A DNA stretch of 64,000 bases from Desulfobacteraceae bacterium (GTDB taxonomy: Bacteria > Desulfobacterota > Desulfobacteria > Desulfobacterales > Desulfosalsimonadaceae): the NCBI GenBank assembly GCA_011389935.1, contig JAABTJ010000014.1, positions 20,178 to 84,177 of the forward strand, in the 5' to 3' direction. The position numbers and the translations under genes are program-made. The notes under the pieces are model-generated. The model saw only the letters and a list, made by a program, of their open reading frames with translations. It ran no database searches and had not been told where the DNA came from. Shown piece after piece: positions 33,963 through 44,663 of this stretch (position 1 is the stretch's first letter; each line of letters begins with the position of its first letter).

Positions 33963-35999
33963 ATGAATTCAAAAAGCATCCAAGGCGAACATTTTCAGTT
34001 GCAATCCACCATGACGCCGACAGGCGATCAGCCCGTGGCCATATCCGAATTGTGCAGGGGGGTGCGGGAAGGGAAACATGACCAGGTGCTGCTGGGCGTA
34101 ACCGGATCCGGCAAAACCTTCACCATGGCCAATATCATTGAACAGCTTCAAAAACCTGCCCTTGTCATCGCCCCCAACAAGACCCTTGCCGCGCAGCTGT
34201 ACAACGAGTTTGCCTCTTTTTTTCCCGACAACGCGGTTGAATATTTTGTCAGCTATTATGACTATTATCAGCCGGAAGCCTATCTCCCCGTGTCGGACAC
34301 GTATATCCAGAAAGATTCCTCCATCAATGAAATGATCGACAAGATGCGCCATTCCGCCACGCGATCGGTGCTTTCCAGAAAAGATGTACTTGTTGTCGCC
34401 TCTGTATCCTGCATTTATGGCCTTGGTGCCCCTGAAGATTACCTGGCCATGCGGATTGATATTAAAAAGGACATGGAATTGAACCGTGATCAGCTTCTGG
34501 GGGCATTGGTGGAGATGCAGTACCAGAGGAATGACATGGATTTTCATCGGGGCGTGTTCCGGGTACGGGGGGACCGGGTTGAAATATTTCCATCCTACGA
34601 AGAGGATATTGCCGTCCGCATCGAATTTTTTGGCGACGAAGTCGACGCCATTGCGGAAATTGATCCGCTTACCGGGAACATTAAAAAAAAGCACGCCCAC
34701 CTTACCATATACCCGGCAAGCCACTACGTGACCCAGCGCCGGAGCCGCAGGCATATTATTGAATCCATCCAGTCGGAGCTCAAAGAACGCGTCGAAATGT
34801 TTCATCATCAGGGCAAACTCATCGAAGCCCAGAGAATCGAGGAGCGCACCCGGTACGACATGGAGATGATACTGGAACTGGGATACTGCAACGGCATTGA
34901 AAATTATTCGCGGCACATCACCGGCCGCAGTCCTGGCCAACCGCCGCCGACGCTGCTGGATTACTTTCCTGAAGACTTCCTTTTGTTTATCGACGAAAGC
35001 CATATCGGTCTGCCCCAGATTCACGGAATGTACAACGGGGACTATTCGCGGAAAAAAACGCTGGTGGATTTTGGCTTCCGGCTTCCCTCCGCCCTGGATA
35101 ACCGCCCGCTGCGGTTTGAGGAATTCGAAGCCCGCGTCAATGATGTCATATATGTATCAGCCACGCCCGCGGAAAAAGAGATGGCCAAATCGGACGGGGG
35201 GATTGTGGAGCAGATCGTTCGCCCCACCGGGCTCATCGATCCTGAAATCATTGTGCGCAGCGCAACGAACCAGGTGGATGACCTGCTGGCGGAAATCAAG
35301 CGCAGGGTAGCCAAAAATGAGCGGGTGCTGGTTACCACCCTTACCAAACGGATGGCCGAAGATCTGACCGATTATTACGCAGAGTTGGGCATCCGGGTAC
35401 GGTATCTTCACTCCGACATCAAAACGCTCGAGCGGATCGAAATTATCCGGGAGCTCCGTTCCGGAGAATTCGATGTGCTGGTGGGCATCAATCTTCTTCG
35501 GGAGGGGCTCGACCTGCCGGAGGTTTCCCTTGTGGCGATTCTGGATGCGGACAAGGAGGGATTTCTGCGCTCCAATCGGTCCCTTGTTCAGACCGTGGGC
35601 AGGGCGGCACGGAATATTAACGGGACAGTGCTGATGTATGCGGACAGGATGACATCGGCAATGAAATACGCCATGGACGAGACGCACCGGCGGCGAAAAA
35701 TACAGACAGCGTACAATGAAAAACACCATATCACCCCGGCGGGAATCGAAAAGTCCCTGTTTTCCGCTTTTGAATCCGTTTTTCCGCATTCTGTGGATTC
35801 GCAAGCCACGGAGATTGCGGAAAAATTGACCGAATACGGGGATGTGGGGCAGTTGGACAAAAAGATCCGCGCCCTTGAAAAGCAGATGCACGAGGCAGCC
35901 AGGGATCTCGAGTTTGAAAAGGCCGCATCCCTTCGGGACCAGGTAAACGCATACAAGAAACGAATGGTATTCGACCTTGACTCGTCCATCGAACCCTGA
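33963..35999 (+). CDS. uvrB: Excinuclease ABC subunit B
   Basis: UvrB is the damage-verifying helicase-like subunit of nucleotide excision repair. The 678-residue protein has [15 protein letters not shown] (Walker A), [12 protein letters not shown] (the beta-hairpin region that clamps DNA), [37 protein letters not shown] and the C-terminal UvrC-binding coiled coil [24 protein letters not shown]. Length is normal. It overlaps the start of uvrC by 23 nt, which ties their translation. The ribosome binding site before ATG 33963 is weak. Confidence 0.96.
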   Translation: MNSKSIQGEHFQLQSTMTPTGDQPVAISELCRGVREGKHDQVLLGVTGSGKTFTMANIIEQLQKPALVIAPNKTLAAQLYNEFASFFPDNAVEYFVSYYDYYQPEAYLPVSDTYIQKDSSINEMIDKMRHSATRSVLSRKDVLVVASVSCIYGLGAPEDYLAMRIDIKKDMELNRDQLLGALVEMQYQRNDMDFHRGVFRVRGDRVEIFPSYEEDIAVRIEFFGDEVDAIAEIDPLTGNIKKKHAHLTIYPASHYVTQRRSRRHIIESIQSELKERVEMFHHQGKLIEAQRIEERTRYDMEMILELGYCNGIENYSRHITGRSPGQPPPTLLDYFPEDFLLFIDESHIGLPQIHGMYNGDYSRKKTLVDFGFRLPSALDNRPLRFEEFEARVNDVIYVSATPAEKEMAKSDGGIVEQIVRPTGLIDPEIIVRSATNQVDDLLAEIKRRVAKNERVLVTTLTKRMAEDLTDYYAELGIRVRYLHSDIKTLERIEIIRELRSGEFDVLVGINLLREGLDLPEVSLVAILDADKEGFLRSNRSLVQTVGRAARNINGTVLMYADRMTSAMKYAMDETHRRRKIQTAYNEKHHITPAGIEKSLFSAFESVFPHSVDSQATEIAEKLTEYGDVGQLDKKIRALEKQMHEAARDLEFEKAASLRDQVNAYKKRMVFDLDSSIEP

Positions 36000-37872
36000 A
36001 TCAGAAAGTGAAAAAAAGGGTGCAGAAACCGTCCCGGAAGCCATCTCATCCCGGCTTGCCGGTGTCCCGAAAAGCCCCGGCGTCTACCTGATGAAGAATG
36101 CGGGAGGCAAGGTGATATATGTCGGGAAAGCGGCCAGTCTCAAGAACCGGCTCTCTTCCTATTTTTCCAAAACCGGTAGCATGGATCCCAAAACCAGGGT
36201 CCTGGTCAAACAGATCGTTGATTTTGAAATTGTTCTAACGGCTACGGAGAACGAGGCCCTGATCCTGGAGTCCAACCTGATCAAACGCCACCGGCCGCGC
36301 TACAATGTGATCCTGAAGGATGACAAACGATATCCATCCTTGCGTCTCGATACAACCCAGAGATATCCCAATCTGACGGTTGTCCGGAAAATCAAAAGGG
36401 ACGGGGCGCTTTATTTCGGTCCATATTCATCTGCAGGCGCTGTCCGGGAAACGATGAAGCTGATCAACCGGAATTTCAAACTCCGGAAATGCAGGCACGT
36501 GAATCTTCGGCCCCGGCGGCGGCCATGCCTCAATTTTCAGATCAATGCCTGCCTTGCCCCCTGCTGTCGAGACGTCGATGCAAACCAGTACCGCGAGGTT
36601 GTCAACGAAGTAAAGATGTTCCTCTCCGGCCGGACGGAGGATTTGATTCGCAACGTAAAAACCGATATGCGCGCGGCATCGGACAGGCAGGATTACGAAA
36701 CCGCTGCCGTGCTCAGGGACAAAATGCACGCCATTCGTCAGACCATTGAAAAACAGGTAGCCGTTACCACCGATTTCGTGGATCGGGACGCGGTGTCCGT
36801 GGCGCGTTCCGACGAGACGGCCGTGATCCTGCTTCTTGCGGTCCGAAACGGACATCTGCAGGGGATGAAAGAGTATTCGGTCCGTGACCCGTTGTCCGGG
36901 GACGGTGAGCTCCTGCGTGCCTTTTTCAGCCAGCACTATGAAACCGCACCGATGGTGCCCAGCGAAATTCTAATCGACACGACCATTGAGGACGCACGCC
37001 TGTATTCCGCATGGCTGTCTGAAATCAAGGGGCGGAAAGTCGAAATACGCCGTCCTGTAAGGGGGGACAGGGCCAGGCTCTTGGCCATGGCAGCCGATAA
37101 TGCCGCGGATCGCCTGAAATCGATCACCGAGGCTGCCCGGTCCAATGCCCGGATATTGTCCGGCCTTCAACGCAAACTGGGCCTTTCCTGTTTTCCGTCA
37201 CGCATCGAGTGCATTGACAATTCCGGCCTGGCGGGAAAAGATCTGGTATCGGGCATTGTTGTGTATGAAGAGGGCGTTGCCAAAAAGTCGGATTACCGGA
37301 AATACCGGCTGAAAAACGTGGATCTGCAGGATGATTACGCGGCCATGGCAGAAGTGCTGGAACGGAGATTTTCAAAAGCGGGCAAAGACGATGTGCTGCC
37401 CGACCTGCTGGTCGTCGACGGCGGAAAGGGTCAACTAAGCATTGCGGTATCCATTTTGAAGAAACAGGGGTTGGGAAGCCGGGTCCCCGTGATTGCCATT
37501 GCCAAGAAAGACGAAACCAGAAAGGAGCCGGAAGACAAGATATTTATTCCCGGCCGTGCCAATCCCGTCAATTTTTCAAAGCAGTCCGGGCAGCTTTTTT
37601 TTCTCATGGGCATTCGGGATGAAGCGCATCGCTATGCAGTGGCTTTTCACCGGAGCCGGAGAAAGACCCGGGGCATGCAGTCGGCCCTGGATACGGTTCC
37701 CGGTATCGGGGCAAAGCGGAAAAAAGTGCTTCTGAAGCATTTTGAAAGCATCGACGGGATCCGCCGGGCAAGCCTGGCCGAAATCGCAGCCCTGCCCGGG
37801 ATGAACCGGAAAGCCGCCGCAGATCTGCTCTCGGCGCTTGGGGAGGAAGATTTGCGATCCGGCCCCGGATGA
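35977..37872 (+). CDS. uvrC: Excinuclease ABC subunit C
   Basis: UvrC makes both incisions in nucleotide excision repair. The 631-residue protein has the GIY-YIG nuclease domain ([22 protein letters not shown]), a UvrB-binding segment (about 205-240), the RNase-H-like nuclease domain ([20 protein letters not shown] and [12 protein letters not shown], with the catalytic Asp residues) and two C-terminal HhH motifs ([18 protein letters not shown]). The first usable start is TTG 35977, inside the uvrB 3' end; no in-frame ATG precedes the conserved region. A repeat element (copy C) starts 32 nt after the stop. Confidence 0.95.
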   Translation: MTRPSNPESESEKKGAETVPEAISSRLAGVPKSPGVYLMKNAGGKVIYVGKAASLKNRLSSYFSKTGSMDPKTRVLVKQIVDFEIVLTATENEALILESNLIKRHRPRYNVILKDDKRYPSLRLDTTQRYPNLTVVRKIKRDGALYFGPYSSAGAVRETMKLINRNFKLRKCRHVNLRPRRRPCLNFQINACLAPCCRDVDANQYREVVNEVKMFLSGRTEDLIRNVKTDMRAASDRQDYETAAVLRDKMHAIRQTIEKQVAVTTDFVDRDAVSVARSDETAVILLLAVRNGHLQGMKEYSVRDPLSGDGELLRAFFSQHYETAPMVPSEILIDTTIEDARLYSAWLSEIKGRKVEIRRPVRGDRARLLAMAADNAADRLKSITEAARSNARILSGLQRKLGLSCFPSRIECIDNSGLAGKDLVSGIVVYEEGVAKKSDYRKYRLKNVDLQDDYAAMAEVLERRFSKAGKDDVLPDLLVVDGGKGQLSIAVSILKKQGLGSRVPVIAIAKKDETRKEPEDKIFIPGRANPVNFSKQSGQLFFLMGIRDEAHRYAVAFHRSRRKTRGMQSALDTVPGIGAKRKKVLLKHFESIDGIRRASLAEIAALPGMNRKAAADLLSALGEEDLRSGPG

Positions 37873-37904
37873 CAAGGGTCGGAAAATCCCCGGGAAACAG
37901 AATT

Positions 37905-38031
37905 GACGGCTTCGTAAAAAGTCCAATATCTGCGTGGCGTACAATCTTTGAAGAATCTCACGTACGGCTAAGTACGCTCAATCCTTCAAAGATTGCACGC
38001 GCCTTGATCTTGAACTTTTTACTTTGCCGTC
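37905..38031 (+). repeat. Palindromic dispersed element, copy C (bare 127-bp core)
   Basis: This copy runs exactly from gacggc to gccgtc and lacks the tail seen in the three others, so it defines the core unit. Arms are near-complementary over the whole length. It lies just past the uvrC stop codon. Confidence 0.9.
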
Positions 38032-38112
38032 AGAATTTTCTTCTGCCTCCCGGGTCGCGTATAAACATTCACAGGACGGAGGATCAATACCGCTTTTGCA
38101 ACGAGGCTTTGT

Positions 38113-38135
38113 AAAAGCGGCCGGCGGCGGCCGGC

Positions 38136-38138
<3 letters not shown>
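38113..38138 (-). terminator. Rho-independent terminator at the end of mdh
   Basis: On the minus strand the mdh stop codon is followed by a GC-rich hairpin, cggccg/cggccg with loop ccgc and a bulged outer AAG/CTT pair, then TTTT. It overlaps the stop codon. Confidence 0.7.
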
Positions 38139-39543
<1,405 letters not shown>

Positions 39544-40449
39544 ATGAACGCAAAGTCCAAAATTGTGAACATGCTAAAGGAAGCCGAACTCTACCGGCAG
39601 CAGGGGCTGCTGGAAGAGACATTGCAGCAATACAGGAAAGTGGAGAAAAATATTCGGTCTTTGAAGAATGTAAAAAACAAGGATTCGCTGTTGAATAAGG
39701 TCCACGGTACCATCGAAATGGTGGAAAAGGAACTGCAGTGCTTCCTTGAAGAGCAGGAACTTCCCGAAGTGTCGGAAGAAGCCCGTAAAGTCATGCGAAC
39801 CATGTTTTCGCTTGATGACCCGGAAGTCAAAGGCTCCTCCCTGCTGGGAGAAGCGATCGCCCTAGCCGGATTCGGACAATATCATGCAGCCATCGAGGCC
39901 TTTGAAAGACTGCTCGACCTGGAGCATTTGCGAATGGATGCGGCAAAAAAAATGATTGCGTACGGCCTTGAATACAAGGGGGAAAAGGAGGCCCTGCATA
40001 TGCTCCAGCGATGGGAGTCGGACAACCGTTTTTCCATGGAGGACAGGAATTTTCTTGTCAAGTACATGCAGGAGCAGGCACGGGCCGCAAAAGCAGAAAA
40101 CCAAACAGGGACTGCCCCCCCAAGGGAGCCGGAATCGGAGCTCAGGGAAAGTGATGTCTGCGATATCAGCGCGATTCGTCTGAAATTGCCAAAAGAGGCG
40201 GGTGAAGACGAGAAAATCAAGCTGAACGTCAATTTTCAGCACGGAACAAGACTGAATGTGGTGGTCCCCCGGAACAAACCTGACATTGCCCGGGCGCTTC
40301 AAACGGGAAAAACGGTCCCGGGCGTGGTGTTTTCTTCACCCATCGGATCGTATTCCGGCACTGTCTACATACAGCTCAACAGAACCATTGATTTCGGACC
40401 GCACAAGGGTGATGCCAGCGTTAATTTTAAAATACTAACCTTCTCATAA
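39544..40449 (+). CDS. Unknown protein with TPR-like N-terminus, first gene of the MglA cluster
   Basis: A 301-residue soluble protein. The N-terminal half is helical with pairs resembling TPR units (EAELYRQQGLLEETLQQYRKVEK; ALAGFGQYHAAIEAFERLLDLE). A Pro/Glu-rich linker (about 178-205) leads to a C-terminal strand-rich domain (residues about 210-301) with VNFQHGTRLNVVVPRNKPDIARAL, which I do not recognise; it superficially suggests a PilZ-like barrel, but no RXXXR/DXSXXG motifs are visible. AAGG lies 11 nt before the ATG. It is followed by mglA-like, DUF4388 and PilZ genes, so it may be a scaffold for the GTPase. Confidence 0.65.
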   Translation: MNAKSKIVNMLKEAELYRQQGLLEETLQQYRKVEKNIRSLKNVKNKDSLLNKVHGTIEMVEKELQCFLEEQELPEVSEEARKVMRTMFSLDDPEVKGSSLLGEAIALAGFGQYHAAIEAFERLLDLEHLRMDAAKKMIAYGLEYKGEKEALHMLQRWESDNRFSMEDRNFLVKYMQEQARAAKAENQTGTAPPREPESELRESDVCDISAIRLKLPKEAGEDEKIKLNVNFQHGTRLNVVVPRNKPDIARALQTGKTVPGVVFSSPIGSYSGTVYIQLNRTIDFGPHKGDASVNFKILTFS

Positions 40450-40508
40450 GCATTATTCGTGATGCTGCCTTTTGTTTTCAACCCGAAGAGGTTACGGAGC
40501 ATAATCGA

Positions 40509-41126
40509 ATGGCCAATATAAACCTGAAAGACCGGCGAATTGAATGCAAAATCGTGTATTATGGCCCCGGCCGCTGCGGAAAAACCACCAATCTGCAATA
40601 TATTCATGAAACGTATAAGAAACAGGTAACCGGTGAAATGATTTCCATCGACACCCAGGGGGACAGAACGCTGTTTTTTGATTTTCTCCCCTTGGGGCTC
40701 GGCAAAATCAGGGGGTGTGACGTAAAGGTGCAGCTCTATACCGTTCCCGGGCAGGTCAAGTACCGTTCCACGCGGCAATTGGTTCTGCGGGGCGTGGACG
40801 GCGTGGTCTTCGTTGCCGACTCACTGAAAGTCCGGCGGGAAAAAAACATGCTTTCCTTGAAAGACCTGCATGAAAATCTGAAAAAAATGGGCCTTTGGAT
40901 TAACAAGATCCCGCTTGTGCTTCAATACAACAAGCGGGATCTGGAGAGCGAAGGGCTGCCCCTTATGCCGGTGGAACAGATGGAGGCCGAACTGAATCGT
41001 CAACTGAAAGTGCCGTCTTTCAAGGCGAGCGCCGTTAACGGTATGGGCGTGGGGGAAACGGTAAACGCGTGCATGAAGCTGACCCTTCGGGATCTCCAAC
41101 GAAAATTCAAGTGGGCGCAGGATTAG
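40509..41126 (+). CDS. MglA-type small Ras-like GTPase
   Basis: A 205-residue GTPase of the bacterial MglA/Rup family, which controls cell polarity, type IV pili and gliding motility. Motifs: G1 YYGPGRCGKTTN, the unusual VPGQVKYRSTRQLVLRGVDGVVFVADS region (G3 as TVPGQ), G4 YNKRDL and G5-like ASAVNGMGVGE. It keeps an Arg after GPG (GRCGKT), where the Myxococcus MglA has Leu. No mglB (roadblock) gene is adjacent, although the DUF4388 protein downstream could be a functional substitute. The gene starts 59 nt after the TPR-like gene and is followed by the DUF4388 gene within 5 nt. Confidence 0.85.
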   Translation: MANINLKDRRIECKIVYYGPGRCGKTTNLQYIHETYKKQVTGEMISIDTQGDRTLFFDFLPLGLGKIRGCDVKVQLYTVPGQVKYRSTRQLVLRGVDGVVFVADSLKVRREKNMLSLKDLHENLKKMGLWINKIPLVLQYNKRDLESEGLPLMPVEQMEAELNRQLKVPSFKASAVNGMGVGETVNACMKLTLRDLQRKFKWAQD

Positions 41127-41131
41127 ACGAA

Positions 41132-42322
41132 ATGACATCCAAAGTGGTATTAAAAGGCAGCATTGCATTTATCGAACTTGGCGAACTGTTGCAGCAGCTC
41201 GGCACCAGCGGCAGCACGGGAGTTGTGAAACTGGTTTGCGAACTGCTGGAAGACCCGGGATACATATTCATTAAAGAGGGGAATCCCATCAATGCGGAAT
41301 GCGCAGACCTCAAAGGAATCGAAGCCCTGAACAGCTTTTTCGGGTGGACGAGCGCGGAATTTGAATTTATCCAGGAAAATGTAACGTGCGACCCTGTGAT
41401 TAAAAAAAGCCGTATGGAGATCATTCTTGACGGGTTGAGAATGTTTGACGACGGTTTGATTCCTGAAGTCGGCGCCCGTTCGCATGTCGAAGAACGGGGG
41501 CAAAAAAGGGGAAAGACGGAAAACGATCTCCCCGTGATCAAAGGGCCGGTAATCGACTACGTGTACGTAGTGGATGAAGAAGAATTTCCGGATGGAACCG
41601 ATGTGGTCGCCCAGGACAGGTTCGGCAACTGGTTCTGGGTGATTCTGGCCGGAAAAATGGAAGTGATCCGAATATTGCCCGAAGGCGGGGCGCCGATTGT
41701 CCAATTGGCGGACGGGGCCTATATCGGCAGTATTGTATCGTTTTTACGGGAGGGAAACGTCAGAAGCGCCACAGTCAAGGCGATCGGCAATGTTCAACTG
41801 GGTGTTCTCGATTCCGAGCTGATTTCAAGAGAATATTCGGCAATGACGGACGACCTGCAGAGCATACTGATCTCGGTAGACAAACGGCTGCGCCAGGTGA
41901 CCGATGTCTGTGCTATGGCGGTTTTAGAGCAAAATGTCATGACCGACAGGCTCAAGAAAATGAAGCTGTTGATTTCCACCGATAAAAATGAAAACAAATG
42001 TCTGCGTATTACGGCCGGTGAAGCGCATGTCATCCGTAGCTCCCCTGCAGGGGATATTCACCTGTGCACGCTTTCTCAAGGGGATTTTGTGGGCGCCATA
42101 CCTTTTTTGAGCACGTCGCATGAACCGTATTCCGCAACGGTATATGCTTCAAAAGATTTTAACGCGGAAGCGTTTGACCTTGGAAATGTAAGAAAAGAAT
42201 ACGACAGGCTGTCCCAGACGTTCAAAAATATGATTGATTACCTCTCGACCAGCATTTCTGTTACGACCGGTCGGGTTCTTGATCTGACAAGAACCAAAAG
42301 CGCAAACGCACCCGAATCATAG
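41132..42322 (+). CDS. DUF4388 protein with cyclic-nucleotide-binding-like domains
   Basis: A 396-residue protein. Residues 1-95 match DUF4388 (KGSIAFIELGELLQQLGTSGSTGVVKLVCE ... GYIFIKEGNPINAEC ... SAEFEFIQENVT), a domain often found beside GTPases and chemotaxis genes. The middle and C-terminal parts (about 135-250 and 280-385) contain strand-rich segments with repeats such as GNWFWVILAGKMEVIRILPEGG and CLRITAGEAHVIRSSPAGDIHLCTLSQGDFVGAIPFL, like cyclic-nucleotide-binding beta-rolls. I chose ATG 41132 with AGGA 10 nt upstream; the frame stays open inside mglA. Ligand not deducible. It probably signals through the adjacent GTPase or PilZ protein. Confidence 0.75.
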   Translation: MTSKVVLKGSIAFIELGELLQQLGTSGSTGVVKLVCELLEDPGYIFIKEGNPINAECADLKGIEALNSFFGWTSAEFEFIQENVTCDPVIKKSRMEIILDGLRMFDDGLIPEVGARSHVEERGQKRGKTENDLPVIKGPVIDYVYVVDEEEFPDGTDVVAQDRFGNWFWVILAGKMEVIRILPEGGAPIVQLADGAYIGSIVSFLREGNVRSATVKAIGNVQLGVLDSELISREYSAMTDDLQSILISVDKRLRQVTDVCAMAVLEQNVMTDRLKKMKLLISTDKNENKCLRITAGEAHVIRSSPAGDIHLCTLSQGDFVGAIPFLSTSHEPYSATVYASKDFNAEAFDLGNVRKEYDRLSQTFKNMIDYLSTSISVTTGRVLDLTRTKSANAPES

Positions 42323-42353
42323 CATTCATTCAGGACATCAGGAGGTCGATGCA

Positions 42354-42704
42354 ATGGAAAAAGAGAACCAGCGGGAGGAAAAGCGATACGATGCGATTCA
42401 TCTTTTGAACTATATCTGCCTGGATTCGGAAAACAGGCAACTCGGCCAGGGAATGGCCCGGACACTCAACCTCAGTGAAACCGGGGTGAAAATAGAGACC
42501 CATCAATCGATTGAAACCCGTGATATCGTCTTTTTGGCCATCGGCATCGGGGAAGATATCTTTGACATCAAAGGGAAGGTGGTGTATTGCAACCGGGGCT
42601 CGGAAGGTCTTTTTGAATCGGGTGTTGAGTTCTACGAGCTCGATTTTGAATCGTTCGGAAAGCTGAAGCGCTTTATTAAGGCGCTCGAGGAAAAGAACGC
42701 GTAA
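42354..42704 (+). CDS. Single-domain PilZ protein (c-di-GMP receptor)
   Basis: A 116-residue protein that is just a PilZ domain. Both c-di-GMP motifs are visible: REEKR (RXXXR) at residues 7-11 and LNLSETG (NXSXXG) around 38-44. The remaining strands (DIVFLAIGIGEDIFDIKGKVVYCNR, GVEFYELD) fit PilZ. It follows the DUF4388 gene by 31 nt and is the last of the MglA cluster, so c-di-GMP may feed into MglA-controlled polarity or motility. The start is preceded by aggaggt. Confidence 0.85.
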   Translation: MEKENQREEKRYDAIHLLNYICLDSENRQLGQGMARTLNLSETGVKIETHQSIETRDIVFLAIGIGEDIFDIKGKVVYCNRGSEGLFESGVEFYELDFESFGKLKRFIKALEEKNA

Positions 42705-42801
42705 CTCGTTCGGGTTCTGGCCCGGTATTGATTGCCGGCAACCCCTTGTCTGGACATGCATTTCCTATTTGAAAAACGATATAAACAGAGAAAGGGCTTG
42801 A

Positions 42802-43683
42802 ATGAACATTGTACATGAAACGCACTTTCAGGATCTTCCCCTTTTCAAAAGGGGGAAGGTGAGGGACATATACGATCTTGGCGAAAACCTGCTTCTTGTG
42901 GCAACAGACAGAATCTCCGCCTACGATGTCATCATGAGGCAGGCCGTACCGGAAAAAGGAAAGATGCTGACCCGTATTTCTCTTTTCTGGTTTGACGTAA
43001 TGTCGTCCATAATACCCAATCACATCGTGGAAAGCAGCGTATCGCGGTACCCGGATGGTTGCCAGCCATATGCCGATCAACTCGAAGGCCGCAGCATGCT
43101 GGTGAAGAAAGTGCAACCGCTGCCGGTGGAATGTATTGTACGGGGATACCTTTCGGGATCCGGCTGGCAAACCTACCGAAAAGACGGAACTGTCTGCGGT
43201 ATCACGCTTCCCAAAGGACTCCGGGAATCGGATAAGCTGCCGGAGCCGATTTTTACGCCATCCACCAAGGGAGAGGTGGGCGAGCATGATGAAAACATTT
43301 CTTTTGAGGAAACGGTGGGTCTGATCGGAAAAGAGCAGGCGGAGCAAATCCGGGATATCAGCCTCGCCATTTATACGAAAGGGGCTGAGATCGCCGATGC
43401 AAAAGGGATCATCATTGCCGATACCAAGTTTGAATTCGGTCTTGACGATGACGGCAATCTCATATTGATCGATGAAATTCTGACACCCGATTCCTCCCGT
43501 TTCTGGCCAAAAGAGGGCTATGCGCCCGGCGGACCGCAACCCAGCTTTGACAAACAGTATCTCAGGGATTACCTCAATTCCATCGACTGGGACAAAGAGC
43601 CTCCGCCGCCCGACCTTCCCGAAGAGGTTGTTGAAAATACGCGCCTGAAATACAAGGAAGCCGTGGACACCCTGGTGAATTGA
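42802..43683 (+). CDS. purC: Phosphoribosylaminoimidazole-succinocarboxamide synthase (SAICAR synthase)
   Basis: PurC joins CAIR and aspartate in purine synthesis. The 293-residue protein has [58 protein letters not shown], and [15 protein letters not shown]. It is of the longer form (about 290-300) rather than the 240-residue type. Its stop TGA overlaps the ATG of the next gene (TGATG), so purC and the ParB-domain gene are likely co-translated although unrelated. No other pur gene is in the window. Confidence 0.95.
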   Translation: MNIVHETHFQDLPLFKRGKVRDIYDLGENLLLVATDRISAYDVIMRQAVPEKGKMLTRISLFWFDVMSSIIPNHIVESSVSRYPDGCQPYADQLEGRSMLVKKVQPLPVECIVRGYLSGSGWQTYRKDGTVCGITLPKGLRESDKLPEPIFTPSTKGEVGEHDENISFEETVGLIGKEQAEQIRDISLAIYTKGAEIADAKGIIIADTKFEFGLDDDGNLILIDEILTPDSSRFWPKEGYAPGGPQPSFDKQYLRDYLNSIDWDKEPPPPDLPEEVVENTRLKYKEAVDTLVN

Positions 43684-44663
43684 TGGTGGTGAAAACCATC
43701 GAAAAATCCGTAGATTTGAATGCGATTGACATCGATGATGACCGTTACCGTATCTCTGGAGCATCCGGCATTCAATCGATCGTCGAATCCATCCGGAATA
43801 TCGGGCTCATCAATTTTCCGATACTTGAGGAAAAAACATCCGGATCGTATCGCATTGTCTGCGGATTCAAGAGAGTTATTGCCTGTCGCCGTCTCTCGAT
43901 GCCGTCAATCCCATGCCGGGTGGTGAATAGCGGCTGCAGCAAAATCGAATGCCTGAAGCTTGCTGTCACGGATAACACAGTGACATCAATGCCGGGCCTT
44001 CTTGAAGAAGCCCGTGCCATAACAAAGCTGCGCGCTTTATGCGATCACGATGATGACCTGCCCCGGATTGCCGGAACCCTCGGCATGAATGTCAACATGC
44101 CCCTTGCAGAAAAATACGGCGTGCTGTGCCGGCTTCCGGCACAGCTTCAGCAGCTTGTTGAAGACGATGTGCTTTCCATGAAAATCGCAATTGATCTTTT
44201 CATGCTCGACAGGAAAACGGCCCATGCCATTGCCGGCCTTTTTGAGTCCCTCCGCCCGACCGCAAGCCATCAGAAAGAACTGATTTCCAGCCTCCGGGCA
44301 ATATCTGCGCTGCGCGACATTCCCGTTGCCGAGCTGCTTACCGCAGCGCCGCTTATCGGGATTATCACAAATGACAACCTTGACCGGAAACGGCGAATTC
44401 AATTATTGCGAGCTGCGCTTCGCAAAATGCGGTATCCTCATATCAGTCGTTTTGAAGCGTCTTTTTCCCAAAATCTGAAAAAAATGGGACTTCCGCAAGG
44501 GGTGTCGCTTCACGCGCCGCGGGATTTTGAGAGCCCTGTTTATACGTTTGCGGTTAATTTCGAGAATATCGATGAACTGCGGCAGAAAGCGGATCTTTTA
44601 AAAAAATTCTCCGAAACCAACGAACTTATAGCCATATTGAAACGTGAAATTGAAGATACGTAA
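43683..44663 (+). CDS. ParB/Srx-domain protein of unknown role
   Basis: A 326-residue protein with an N-terminal ParB-like fold: GIQSIVESIRNIGLINFPILEE, then SGSYRIVCGFKRVIACRRLSMPSIPCRVV, where CGFKRVIACR takes the place of GERRXRA, the CTP/DNA-clamp motif of ParB. The following helical part (KTAHAIAGLFESLR, SHQKELISSLRAISALRDIPV) resembles a ParB middle region but shows no convincing helix-turn-helix. No parA is close and the neighbours are purC and an SPL-like radical SAM protein, so this is not a chromosome partition ParB. It may be an adaptor or regulator for the lyase-like enzyme. ATG 43683 overlaps the purC stop. Confidence 0.72.
   Translation: MVVKTIEKSVDLNAIDIDDDRYRISGASGIQSIVESIRNIGLINFPILEEKTSGSYRIVCGFKRVIACRRLSMPSIPCRVVNSGCSKIECLKLAVTDNTVTSMPGLLEEARAITKLRALCDHDDDLPRIAGTLGMNVNMPLAEKYGVLCRLPAQLQQLVEDDVLSMKIAIDLFMLDRKTAHAIAGLFESLRPTASHQKELISSLRAISALRDIPVAELLTAAPLIGIITNDNLDRKRRIQLLRAALRKMRYPHISRFEASFSQNLKKMGLPQGVSLHAPRDFESPVYTFAVNFENIDELRQKADLLKKFSETNELIAILKREIEDT

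Noticed and set aside
43683..44663. Chromosome-partition ParB
   Set aside because: No parA partner, no parS-like inverted repeat noticed, and an atypical clamp motif; called a ParB-domain protein only.
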